Positions 44,626 through 52,841 of a DNA stretch of 64,000 nucleotides are shown piece after piece. The DNA is from JAFEDN01 sp963795715 (GTDB lineage: Bacteria > Pseudomonadota > Gammaproteobacteria > Coxiellales > Coxiellaceae). Position 1 is the first letter of the stretch. Every line of letters begins with the position of its first letter. The stretch is from the NCBI GenBank assembly GCA_963795715.1, contig CAWCIY010000004.1, forward strand, positions 124,001 through 188,000, read 5' to 3'. The notes beneath the pieces are model-generated. The model ran no database searches. It was not told where the DNA came from and saw only the letters and a list, made by a program, of their open reading frames with translations. A program made the position numbers and the translations under genes.

Positions 44626-45666
44626 GTGGAAATTTCTACACCAACGCAGAAACAATCCTTGCAACTTCAGCAAGTGCAAGTGGTTCCACAACGAGAAATC
44701 CCACTCAACGATGTGATATCTCCAGGTAACCGAAGGGACTTTAATCAACATGCGTTATTGAGCAATTTTCTCCCTTCATTGCATAAACTAGCATTTTCTT
44801 GGATTATCCTGAGATCCAGCGAACAAATCAAAATGCACCCTTCCGCGAAAGCAAGCATGTTGATTGTTTGTCAAGGCAAGGCAAAATTGCTCGAGAATAC
44901 CCTAGAAAGAAATATAACTGCAGGCGATACCATTTTATTGTCGCCGCAATATAATTGCGATATTAAAACAGAAATCGGTCAAGATCTGGTCGCAGTATTA
45001 TTGCAATTTCCCGCAAAAAAAACTGCGACATTGCCTGAATATGCGCTTTCGTTTGAGGGGTTGATACAACACAATGAAGCCAGAATGCAGCGTATATTAA
45101 CAAATCCCTATTTTACTTTGCTCAAAAGCGACAATAAGGTGCTAGATAACCCTAAAGCACGACAAAAATTTTTAGACAGTATTCAAATATTTTCCGATTT
45201 TTTTCAACACATATTGTTTATTCGACAAGGAACCTGTCAAGATCCTGCTTACCATTCGCTGTTCCTTAAGCACCTACAGGAAGAATTAGGTCATGATGAA
45301 TTACTGGCCGCCCGCAGTCACAAACATCGTAATCATGATCCAATTCTGCATGCGACTTCCATGTGGTTTTGCAATCAAATGATTATATTGGACAACTTGG
45401 AAAAAACAGCTTTAGTGCATTTAGTTTTGGAATTGAGCGGCACTTATTATCATGAAATGGCTAAGAAAAAATTGGGTAGAGAGGCTCCTGATTACTATGA
45501 AGTTCATACTGAAGTAGATGATATTCATGCACAAATGGGCGCAGATTTACTGCGCGGCCAACCTGCTGAGGTCTATAGACGATTACATAATGTGATTGAT
45601 AAAGGATGGTCTATGTTAGATGCCATGACCCAGCGTGTCGCCCACATAGTAGAGAATAGCCTATGA
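44626..45666 (+). CDS. Cupin / heme-oxygenase-like diiron oxidase (HDO) fusion, HDO site intact
   Basis: Residues about 55-130 form a cupin-like barrel whose metal site looks lost: only one His remains (M70-H71) and the second motif reads SPQYNCDI. Residues 145-346 are a heme-oxygenase-like (PF14518-type) domain. It keeps an acidic residue D191, E220-x2-H223 in LQEELGHDEL, E269, H276 and D298-x2-H301 in VDDIHAQMG. All but D191, which is Glu there, match the stand-alone HDO at 52095-52763. Known HDOs use such a site for oxidative cleavage or N-oxygenation. It starts at GTG with AAAGG upstream and overlaps the next gene (ATGA). Substrate unknown. Confidence 0.75.
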   Translation: MEISTPTQKQSLQLQQVQVVPQREIPLNDVISPGNRRDFNQHALLSNFLPSLHKLAFSWIILRSSEQIKMHPSAKASMLIVCQGKAKLLENTLERNITAGDTILLSPQYNCDIKTEIGQDLVAVLLQFPAKKTATLPEYALSFEGLIQHNEARMQRILTNPYFTLLKSDNKVLDNPKARQKFLDSIQIFSDFFQHILFIRQGTCQDPAYHSLFLKHLQEELGHDELLAARSHKHRNHDPILHATSMWFCNQMIILDNLEKTALVHLVLELSGTYYHEMAKKKLGREAPDYYEVHTEVDDIHAQMGADLLRGQPAEVYRRLHNVIDKGWSMLDAMTQRVAHIVENSL

Positions 45667-46655
45667 CATCAGAAGTCTTGTCTCACCCGGAATCACACAT
45701 AGCGCAAATAGTAATTGTGCCACGCGCCGCCATTCCTGCCATTCACTCCATAGAACAGCAAGGAATGATTCATCAGCTTGGCGAATTAAGAGATTTTCAA
45801 TGGCATGAAACACTTAAAGATTTTATGCCTCCAAGCAATGAGTTTTCCATCGGATGGGTTTGTTTGCAAGCCGGTGAAACCCTGCCTGAACATGTTCATC
45901 CCATTCAATCCATGATGATTTTTTATCAAGGTTCAGGACAAATGCTGGGGCAAAAACCGCAAATTATCCAAGCCGGCGACATTGTCGTTGTTCCTCCAGA
46001 GTGTCAACATGGCTTTATTGGTGGCGAGAAAGGTTTATATGCGTTGTCGATTCAATTTGGACCTGGTTTATATACCAATCCTAAAAATCCACGGGTGATG
46101 TTTCAGGAAGAACAAAAACAAATAAATATATTGCAACAATACCACCAAAAGCGTTTACAAAAAATTTTAGAAAAACCTTTTTTTAAGTTATTCAGCAACC
46201 ATACTTTTGATAATTCGGAAAAATTACAGAAGCTGTTAGATTGTATGGCGATTTGGGAGGATCATCTCCAAACCCCACTGTATGCGCGGTATGACAGTTA
46301 TAAAACTGTGCAAGACTATTTTTTTGATCCAGTATTTGAAGCATTGATTGATTGGATTCCTTATCAAATGCATGTCTTGGACCACGCAGAAAAATATTTG
46401 ATTAGAAATTGGATCATTGCCGATTTAGGAGACTGTTATCATGAGATCGCCCGCTCCTATTTAGAAAAAGAGATTTATGACCGATATTTTATACGGCATT
46501 TGCGAATCGAAAAACATGATCAGGTAATAAATGAAGCTGTTTTGCAACACTTAAAGTCTTCGGTTTACCATCGGCTCAAAAAAATTCTGATTTTGTCATG
46601 GAACCATTTTTCAGCACTGATAGATAGGATGTACGAGCTGATTGAGAATTGCTAA
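45663..46655 (+). CDS. Cupin / HDO fusion paralogue with intact cupin and degenerate HDO
   Basis: The 330-residue protein has the same two-domain plan as its upstream neighbour. Its cupin is canonical: ETLPEHVHPIQSMMIFYQG has the His pair and VVPPECQHG the third His. The HDO-like half (about 160-330) has lost the ligands. The whole EExxH segment is missing, the Glu corresponding to E269 is Ala, and D298/H301 are replaced by E and D (RIEKHDQV). Thus the oxidase half is probably not catalytic. It may pair with the first protein. The stop lies 22 bases before the halogenase start. Confidence 0.75.
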   Translation: MTSEVLSHPESHIAQIVIVPRAAIPAIHSIEQQGMIHQLGELRDFQWHETLKDFMPPSNEFSIGWVCLQAGETLPEHVHPIQSMMIFYQGSGQMLGQKPQIIQAGDIVVVPPECQHGFIGGEKGLYALSIQFGPGLYTNPKNPRVMFQEEQKQINILQQYHQKRLQKILEKPFFKLFSNHTFDNSEKLQKLLDCMAIWEDHLQTPLYARYDSYKTVQDYFFDPVFEALIDWIPYQMHVLDHAEKYLIRNWIIADLGDCYHEIARSYLEKEIYDRYFIRHLRIEKHDQVINEAVLQHLKSSVYHRLKKILILSWNHFSALIDRMYELIENC

Positions 46656-46677
46656 AACGTTCATCAAGGAGGATATC

Positions 46678-48270
46678 ATGCCAACTCAAGAAAAAATCGA
46701 CAAAATTATTGTCGTGGGCGGTGGCAGTGCCGGTTGGATGGCGGCTGCCTATTTAGCTAAATCACTTAAAGCGAATATCACCGTCATTGAATCCCCTCAC
46801 ATTTCGCGTATCGGCGTTGGTGAAGCCACCGTACCTACCATCAAAAGTGAATTCTTCGATCACTTAGGTATTTCTGAAGAAGAATGGATGGCGAAATGTC
46901 AAGCCACCTACAAATTAGGAGTTAAATTTTTAAACTGGAAAAAACCGCCTGAAGCAGGTGGTGACTATTATTACCATAACTTTGGTGAAATTCCTTCCAT
47001 TGATGAAATCCCACTCACACATATTTGGATTAAAAAGCGATTAGAGGAAAATTATCAAACGCCCATGGATTACGCTTGCTTCAGCTCATTAATCGCTTGC
47101 GATTTGAATAAATCACCTAAATTTTTTGACGGCGCCACTACCCAACATTACGCCTACCATTTTGATGCTTTACAGGTGGCAGATTTTTTAAAAGATTGGG
47201 CCACTACACGTGGCGTATTGCATGTGCAAGAGGATTTAACCACTGCAGAATTAGATGAGCAAGGCAACATTCGTTATGTCGTAAGCGAATCCGGTAAAAA
47301 ATACCAGGCCGATTTATTTGTGGATTGTTCAGGCTTCAGTGCCTTTTTAATAGAAAAAATATTAAAAGAGCCAGTGGTCACATTCGAAGAAAGTTTATTA
47401 ACCGATCGAGCGGTTGCGATCAATATACCTGAAAACTCACAGCGTGACGGTATTCGCCCATATACCTCAGCAACGGCATTCAAAGCTGGTTGGCTATGGG
47501 AAATTCCATTATTTTATCGTTCGGGTAACGGTTATGTCTATTCCAGTCAGTTTATCACCGATGCCGAAGCAGAACGGGAAATTCGTATGTTCTTTGGCAA
47601 AAAAGTAGAAAATCTACCGGTACGATTTATTAAATTCCAATCTCGGAGAAGACGAAATTCTTGGGTTAAAAACTGCGTCAGCATTGGCTTAGCCAGCAGC
47701 TTTTTAGAACCGCTGGAATCCACCGGGATTTATTTTATTTACGCTGCCTTATATCAATTTGTTAAAAACTTTCCAAATAAACAGATTGATCCTGTTTATC
47801 GAGATAAATTTAATCAAAAAATACGTTATATGGTGGATGATGTTAAGAATTTCATTGTGATGCATTTTAAAACCGCACAACGAGAGGACACTCCTTTTTG
47901 GCAGGCTAATAAATACGAAACCAAAACTCCTGAATTCTTGCAACTCATTTTAGCACGGCAAAAAGCAGGCATACCCATTCGCAAAAGCCATCAGCCAGAT
48001 AACCACTTATACAGCTCATTTGCCGCGCGCTTTGAAAACTTTTGGACTAACAGCAGTTATCAATGTATTTTATGCGGCGTGGATTACCTGCCGAAAACCA
48101 GTCTGCCGTTATTGCAACACCGCGACGATATCATGCAAAAGGGAGAGAAGATTTTGCAGGAAATAGCGGCCAAATCTCGTTATTATGGTGAGAAGCTACC
48201 CACACAGTACGATTATTTAAAATATCTATATGAAAAAATGAAAAGTCAGGTCAGCGTTGAGGAAGTTTAA
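46678..48270 (+). CDS. FAD-dependent tryptophan-type halogenase
   Basis: The 530-residue protein has the flavin site IIVVGGGSAGWMAAAYL, RIGVGEATVPTI, the catalytic Lys position in YKLGVKFLNW (K83), the WxWxIP signature GWLWEIP (W272, W274), and FLEPLESTG near the halide site (about E347-S348). These are the hallmarks of PrnA/RebH-type halogenases, which chlorinate free tryptophan or other aromatics via an enzyme chloramine. The start at 46678 has a perfect AAGGAGG site; an upstream TTG at 46642 does not. A flavin reductase is not in the window. It follows two cupin-HDO genes. The ring position and substrate cannot be told. Confidence 0.9.
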   Translation: MPTQEKIDKIIVVGGGSAGWMAAAYLAKSLKANITVIESPHISRIGVGEATVPTIKSEFFDHLGISEEEWMAKCQATYKLGVKFLNWKKPPEAGGDYYYHNFGEIPSIDEIPLTHIWIKKRLEENYQTPMDYACFSSLIACDLNKSPKFFDGATTQHYAYHFDALQVADFLKDWATTRGVLHVQEDLTTAELDEQGNIRYVVSESGKKYQADLFVDCSGFSAFLIEKILKEPVVTFEESLLTDRAVAINIPENSQRDGIRPYTSATAFKAGWLWEIPLFYRSGNGYVYSSQFITDAEAEREIRMFFGKKVENLPVRFIKFQSRRRRNSWVKNCVSIGLASSFLEPLESTGIYFIYAALYQFVKNFPNKQIDPVYRDKFNQKIRYMVDDVKNFIVMHFKTAQREDTPFWQANKYETKTPEFLQLILARQKAGIPIRKSHQPDNHLYSSFAARFENFWTNSSYQCILCGVDYLPKTSLPLLQHRDDIMQKGEKILQEIAAKSRYYGEKLPTQYDYLKYLYEKMKSQVSVEEV

Positions 48271-48293
48271 TGGGATTGAATTTAGAGCTGCGG

Positions 48294-49532
48294 TTAGGTA
48301 TTGAAAGTAAGTAGTAATCCCACTGCATTTCCAGAAATATTCACATTGCCATTGGTAGTTATTCCGGTATTGGGATCGACGTAGTTGATTGGCGCTTTCA
48401 CAGAAAACATATGGCCATATTGTGCTTCAATCTCCAGTTTCTTAGTAAATTTGTAACCCATTGAACAACCCAGAATAGTTTGATTCACACCCGGCAATCC
48501 TAAAATACGGTCTGCATCGTTGGTAGGTGTTTGATCGTAAGCAAATAAAGCGCCTACCGTGAATTTAGGTGAAAGATCATAGCGCGTGCCGACATCAAAA
48601 CGCCAAGTATTTTTATAATGAAGGTTAATCAGATAACTGGGAGCAGGACCTGAAATATCGTGCAGCGTAACTTGTTGTAACGTGTCCCATTGTGAATAAT
48701 GGACTTTAAACACCATAGACCATTCTTTATTCAAAAATTGCAAAATGCTGAAATTAGAAGTCGCCGGAAGCGGTAATGATAGATTCAATTGATCGCTAGT
48801 GGGAAATCCAGTGAAGCTGCTGGTCCCGTTAGTAAAATTTTGCGTGATGGCTGAGAAATAACTAAACCCTAAAATAGTAGTTTGAAATAAATGATAAATG
48901 GCTCCCGCATGCCAGCCATAACCCCAGTTTGTAGCATGATTGTTGATGCTCAAATCACTGCCTGTGCCAAAAGGTGTGGTCGGAGTCGGCAAAGAAGGAT
49001 ATTTAGAATCCAACGTAACCGTATAATACATGGCGTCCCAGCCTGCACCAATGGCCAGCTTCGATAACTTGCCAGAAAATTGATAAGCAACATTGGGTGC
49101 AACATCTACCGACTTCATGCCGGAATTGGTCACTGCATATCTGGCCACAGAATTATTAGGGTAAATGATGCTAGAATCAAAAGGCTTGGTGACATCAAGC
49201 CCCACCACCCATTGTTTAGATAAACGTTGAGCTACTCGACCATAAGGATAAGTGGTGAAATCCGTGTTCTCAGTCGTGCCAGTGGTGACAACATTGTGAT
49301 GCATGGGCGATGGATCAGGTACAAATACACTGCCATTAAAAATAATATTCGGTGAAGGCGCAAAATATTCATCTCCCAAAATCACCTGGGTTTTCTGCAC
49401 TAGAAATGTTAATTCCGCAGGATTGCTGTAAGTGATGCCAGAAAAATCTTGAAAATTACTGGCAGCAGCGCGAATGGGTAATAAAACTATCGCACTGAGA
49501 ATAAAACAATAGCGTCTCGTCGATTGTTTCAT
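48294..49532 (-). CDS. FadL/OmpP1-type outer-membrane channel
   Basis: I start at the ATG that overlaps the upstream ligase stop (ATGA), giving a 412-residue protein with a signal peptide (MKQSTRRYCFILSAIVLLP, cleaved near AAA-SN). YSNPAELTFL matches the conserved N-terminal NPA segment of the FadL/TodX family, and the rest has alternating beta-strand patterns ending in aromatic-rich strands (GYKFTKKLEIEAQYGHMF). FadL channels pass hydrophobic molecules across the outer membrane. As last gene of this arm it may move the pathway substrate or product. Confidence 0.85.
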   Translation of the reverse strand: MKQSTRRYCFILSAIVLLPIRAAASNFQDFSGITYSNPAELTFLVQKTQVILGDEYFAPSPNIIFNGSVFVPDPSPMHHNVVTTGTTENTDFTTYPYGRVAQRLSKQWVVGLDVTKPFDSSIIYPNNSVARYAVTNSGMKSVDVAPNVAYQFSGKLSKLAIGAGWDAMYYTVTLDSKYPSLPTPTTPFGTGSDLSINNHATNWGYGWHAGAIYHLFQTTILGFSYFSAITQNFTNGTSSFTGFPTSDQLNLSLPLPATSNFSILQFLNKEWSMVFKVHYSQWDTLQQVTLHDISGPAPSYLINLHYKNTWRFDVGTRYDLSPKFTVGALFAYDQTPTNDADRILGLPGVNQTILGCSMGYKFTKKLEIEAQYGHMFSVKAPINYVDPNTGITTNGNVNISGNAVGLLLTFNT

Positions 49533-51163
49533 ACTAAGCCCAACTGGTTTTTCAAAAGATATTTTAATGGCTTTCCCATGCCATTCTTTGGCAAGGTTTG
49601 ACACCGAATCACTTGCACGGGTAACGCTTCTGCAGATAATTTCGCTTGCATCTTCAACCAATGGTGTAATTGCTCGGACGTTAATTGGGCATTCGGTTGT
49701 AATGTAAAAAACAAAACAGGCATTTCCAAATCTTGTTGTGGATTTTTCACGCTAATTGCAGACGCTTCAGCAACCTCAGGATGTTCGCAGGCTATCCTTT
49801 CGATTTCAAGCAAAGAAATGATTTGATCAGGGTGCTGAATAAAATCTTGGTCACGTCCTAAGAAAGTTAAATATCCATCCGCTTCCTGACGCACCCAATC
49901 TCCAGTGTTATGCCAATTTTTCTGCCTATATCCAGAGACATGCGGTCCGCTGACACACAAAATTCCTTCCTCTCCTACTGCACAGTCTCTTAGGTATTCA
50001 CCTTGGGCATTGAATCGGCTAACCTTGATTTGTTCGAATGGTAAGCGAATACCCATGCTGCCAAAATGAAGATCTTCTGGATCTACCGCAGGATTAAAGC
50101 TACCTATTGAAGTAATTTCTGTTTGGCCCCACAAATTAGCAATTTTTATCCCCGTTTTATTTTTAAATAAGTTAAAATCATACGCGGAAACAGCCATTCC
50201 GGAAATCGCTTGACGTAAACTGGAAATATTGGCATTGTTGACAGGTGTTTGATTTAAAATTCGGAAAACGAACGGTAGCGCGGCAGTGGAAGTCCCGTTA
50301 TATTTTTCGATAATTTTCCAAAAATTTGCAATCACTTGTGAATCCATCCATCCAAAGGGACTTATAACCACTACTGTAGCGCCATAATAAAATGCAGCTA
50401 ACCCGCTGATCATCGGTGCACCCACATGGAACATAGGTAAGCCAGATAGGACAACGGTATCTGGTTGTGCGTACTCGGTGAAAATACCCATTGCCCATGC
50501 CATGTAAACATTCCCTAGGTGGGTATGTTTCGCTAATTTCGGCGTTCCTGTAGTGCCACTGGTATGAAAATAAGAACAAATATCGTCCGGCTTAATTTGA
50601 GTTGGATCCCAGGGTAGCGTCTGTTTTTGCGTAATCAGATTTTTAATTTCATTTATCACCCATATTTTTTTCAGTTTGGGACAGCGCTGGCGAATTTGCA
50701 AAATATTTTTCCACAATTCCGGATAAGTATGCTCATCCAGTGTAATCAAAATTTTACTCTCTGCGCTCTGCAATAATGTTAAGAGTTGTTCAGGAGGTAG
50801 AACCGGACTGATTGGATTAGCAATCCCCACAGCTTGAGCCGCATATAAAATAAAATAATTTTCAACGGAGTTTGGCAAGAGATAAGACACCACATCCCCT
50901 TTACCTACACCTAAATGAAGTAACAGCTGAATGGTTTGCTGGATGCCAGTAAATAATTCCTGATAAGAATAAACTGATTTAATAGTCTGCTGTTCTAAAT
51001 CTGCAAGTGCATTACCAGCCGGAAGAAAAATGAGCGCTGCGCGGTTTGGAAATTTTTCGGCAGACCGCCGAATGATGTCATATGTGGTTTGCTCTGGCAA
51101 ATACTTCTCTAAAGGTGTTTGCTCGACCTGAAGCACATCGTTCAAGTCACGAATCGTTAACAT
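49529..51163 (-). CDS. AMP-forming acyl-CoA synthetase / acyl ligase
   Basis: The 544-residue ANL enzyme has SYFHTSGTTGTPKLAKHTH (phosphate loop), LWGQTEITSIG, HNTGDWVRQEADGYLTFLGR, and the C-terminal LPKNGMGKPLKYLLK with the adenylation Lys. It activates a carboxylate as acyl-AMP, usually then as CoA thioester. It overlaps the aminotransferase start by 7 bases and the FadL gene by 4, so the arm is a tightly coupled operon. No carrier protein is seen. It is distinct from the FAAL-like ligase at 35353-37044. Confidence 0.87.
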   Translation of the reverse strand: MLTIRDLNDVLQVEQTPLEKYLPEQTTYDIIRRSAEKFPNRAALIFLPAGNALADLEQQTIKSVYSYQELFTGIQQTIQLLLHLGVGKGDVVSYLLPNSVENYFILYAAQAVGIANPISPVLPPEQLLTLLQSAESKILITLDEHTYPELWKNILQIRQRCPKLKKIWVINEIKNLITQKQTLPWDPTQIKPDDICSYFHTSGTTGTPKLAKHTHLGNVYMAWAMGIFTEYAQPDTVVLSGLPMFHVGAPMISGLAAFYYGATVVVISPFGWMDSQVIANFWKIIEKYNGTSTAALPFVFRILNQTPVNNANISSLRQAISGMAVSAYDFNLFKNKTGIKIANLWGQTEITSIGSFNPAVDPEDLHFGSMGIRLPFEQIKVSRFNAQGEYLRDCAVGEEGILCVSGPHVSGYRQKNWHNTGDWVRQEADGYLTFLGRDQDFIQHPDQIISLLEIERIACEHPEVAEASAISVKNPQQDLEMPVLFFTLQPNAQLTSEQLHHWLKMQAKLSAEALPVQVIRCQTLPKNGMGKPLKYLLKNQLGLV

Positions 51164-52089
51164 GTGTAGACCTTTTCACTTTTGCATCGAGTCAGCCAAT
51201 GATTATATTTTGTATTTTCACCACGCACTGTCGCAGCATAAAGTTGTTGCAATTGTTGTGTAATCGGTCCTCTTACCCCCGTAGCGATTAAACGCCCATC
51301 GACTTGGTTAATGGGAGTAATCTCGACTGCGGTACCGGTAAAGAATATTTCATCGGCAATGTAGAGTTCATCTCGAGTGATGTTTTTCTCAATGACCCTA
51401 CAAGTTAAATTTTCTGCCAAAGTAATTACAGTATCACGGGTAATTCCTTCTAAAGCAGAGGTGGTGTGAGGTGTATATAATACGCCGTTTCGCACTATAA
51501 AAATGTTAGCGCCACTACCTTCAGCAACAAAACCTTGATGATCTAACAAAATTGCATCATCGACGCAACAACTGTGGGCTTCTTGCATTGCTAATATAGA
51601 ATTCATGTAATTGCCATGGGCTTTTGCCTTGCTAAACACACTCATAACATGATTGCGCAATAATGAGGAAGTTCTTACTTTGAGTCCATCTATAAAACGA
51701 TTGCTCCCCCCATAAGCACCTTGCCATGGAACAGCAACGATGGCAACATGAGGTGTGAGGGAAGAAACAGATAGACCTAAAAATTCACCACCATAAAAAC
51801 CAAATGGCCTCAAATAGGCGTCAGTAAACTGATTTCTGCTAATAAGTTCTTCTTGTGCTTGATTTAAGCTTTCTTTGCCATAAGGCAGTTTCATACCAAG
51901 GATGTGTGCAGAGCGAAATAAACGGTCTGTGTGCTCAGATAAACGAAAAATAACTGTACCTTCAGGGGTGGCATAAGCGCGGACACCTTCAAACACACCT
52001 ACACCGTAATGATGCGATAAAATCGGCATATTTGCCTGCTGCCAGGAGATAAATTGACCGTCCAACCAAACTATTTTATCCTCCAACAT
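51157..52089 (-). CDS. ilvE: Class IV aminotransferase (branched-chain-type)
   Basis: The 310-residue PLP enzyme has the fold-type IV pattern: SHHYGVGVFEGVRAYATPEG, YLRPFGFYGG, the catalytic Lys in SKAKAHGNYMNSILAMQEA, and EGSGANIFIVRNGVLYTP with LEGITRDTVITLA. It fits branched-chain aminotransferase best. Placement between an HDO and an acyl ligase suggests it transaminates a precursor amino or keto acid of the pathway, so its natural substrate may differ from Leu/Ile/Val. It is 5 bases after the HDO gene. Confidence 0.85.
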   Translation of the reverse strand: MLEDKIVWLDGQFISWQQANMPILSHHYGVGVFEGVRAYATPEGTVIFRLSEHTDRLFRSAHILGMKLPYGKESLNQAQEELISRNQFTDAYLRPFGFYGGEFLGLSVSSLTPHVAIVAVPWQGAYGGSNRFIDGLKVRTSSLLRNHVMSVFSKAKAHGNYMNSILAMQEAHSCCVDDAILLDHQGFVAEGSGANIFIVRNGVLYTPHTTSALEGITRDTVITLAENLTCRVIEKNITRDELYIADEIFFTGTAVEITPINQVDGRLIATGVRGPITQQLQQLYAATVRGENTKYNHWLTRCKSEKVYTC

Positions 52090-52094
52090 GATTA

Positions 52095-52763
52095 TTATCT
52101 CACATTATTGACCAGATAAAACACACGATCTACCATGGCAGTCAACATATCCCAAGCATCCTCAATGATGGTATATAAACGCTGATATACTTTTGAACTA
52201 TAACCAGATAACAGTTGAACTCCCATGGCAATGTGCTGTGCATCCACATCATGTGCTTTAAAATATGCATCCTTGATATATGGAGCTAAATTAGGTTGGG
52301 TGATTTTATGATATACATCGCTGGCCGACTCAATAACTAGATGAATTATAGTTGCTTTTTCTATATTATCTAATACAAACATCTGATGCACAAACCAAGT
52401 GGTTATTGCTGTCATGATTGCATCTTTAACAGTAGACTTATTGGTACGATCGTTATATAACTCATCGTGTCCAATTTCTTCTTGAAAATGCTTGAGAAAT
52501 ATAGTCTGAAAATTAGGATCGCAACAGGTGGCTTGACGAGATAATAATAATATTTGATTTCCTTCGGTCCATATTTGCAAACTATCGAGAAAAATCTGGC
52601 GTTTTTTAGCATCAGCCAGCGTTCCATCTTGAATAAGAGTAAATAGTGAGCATTTTAAGAATATCTGCAACCGTTGTTGATTATAATCTAGTAGTTGCTG
52701 TAACGTCATTGTTTCACTTAGGCTCGAAGCTGCTTCTACTTTATCAGAAATAAAATGTGCCAT
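52095..52763 (-). CDS. Stand-alone heme-oxygenase-like diiron oxidase (HDO)
   Basis: The 222-residue protein aligns with the HDO half of the fusion at 44626-45666. Shared elements are FLDSLQIWTEGNQ, DPNFQTIFLKHFQEEIGHDE, LDNIEKATIIHLVIESA, and HDVDAQHIAMGVQLLSG, which keep the E, ExxH, E and DxxH positions expected of a diiron site. The start at 52763 has AGGAGG 7 bases upstream; the longer frame to 52784 adds seven residues without support. It heads the operon HDO-aminotransferase-ligase-FadL. Its reaction is unknown. Confidence 0.8.
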   Translation of the reverse strand: MAHFISDKVEAASSLSETMTLQQLLDYNQQRLQIFLKCSLFTLIQDGTLADAKKRQIFLDSLQIWTEGNQILLLSRQATCCDPNFQTIFLKHFQEEIGHDELYNDRTNKSTVKDAIMTAITTWFVHQMFVLDNIEKATIIHLVIESASDVYHKITQPNLAPYIKDAYFKAHDVDAQHIAMGVQLLSGYSSKVYQRLYTIIEDAWDMLTAMVDRVFYLVNNVR

Positions 52764-52816
52764 AAACTCCTCCTTGATCAGCAATTCCTACAGAAAAGAC
52801 AGAAACATCTTAGGGT

Positions 52817-52839
52817 CAATTCCCGTCAAGCGGGAATTG
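52817..52839. terminator. Hairpin between the PAS-GGDEF-EAL gene and the HDO operon
   Basis: caattcccg and cgggaattg pair perfectly over 9 bases with a 5-base loop. The T run (52850-52859) lies on the plus strand, inside the end of the neighbouring gene, so for the minus-strand genes this is a weak terminator or a REP. Confidence 0.5.
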
Positions 52840-52841
52840 CC

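Noticed and set aside
46642..46677. Twelve extra codons before the halogenase
   Set aside because: The AAGGAGG site fits only the ATG at 46678, and the extra region encodes that site.
48294..49661. Longer reading of the FadL gene starting at 49661
   Set aside because: It overlaps 130 bases of the ligase gene and lacks a signal peptide at its start; the ATG at 49532 gives one.
51157..52089. Aminotransferase as 4-amino-4-deoxychorismate lyase
   Set aside because: The sequence around the catalytic Lys (KAHGNYMNSILA) fits branched-chain aminotransferase better; lyase activity cannot be fully excluded.
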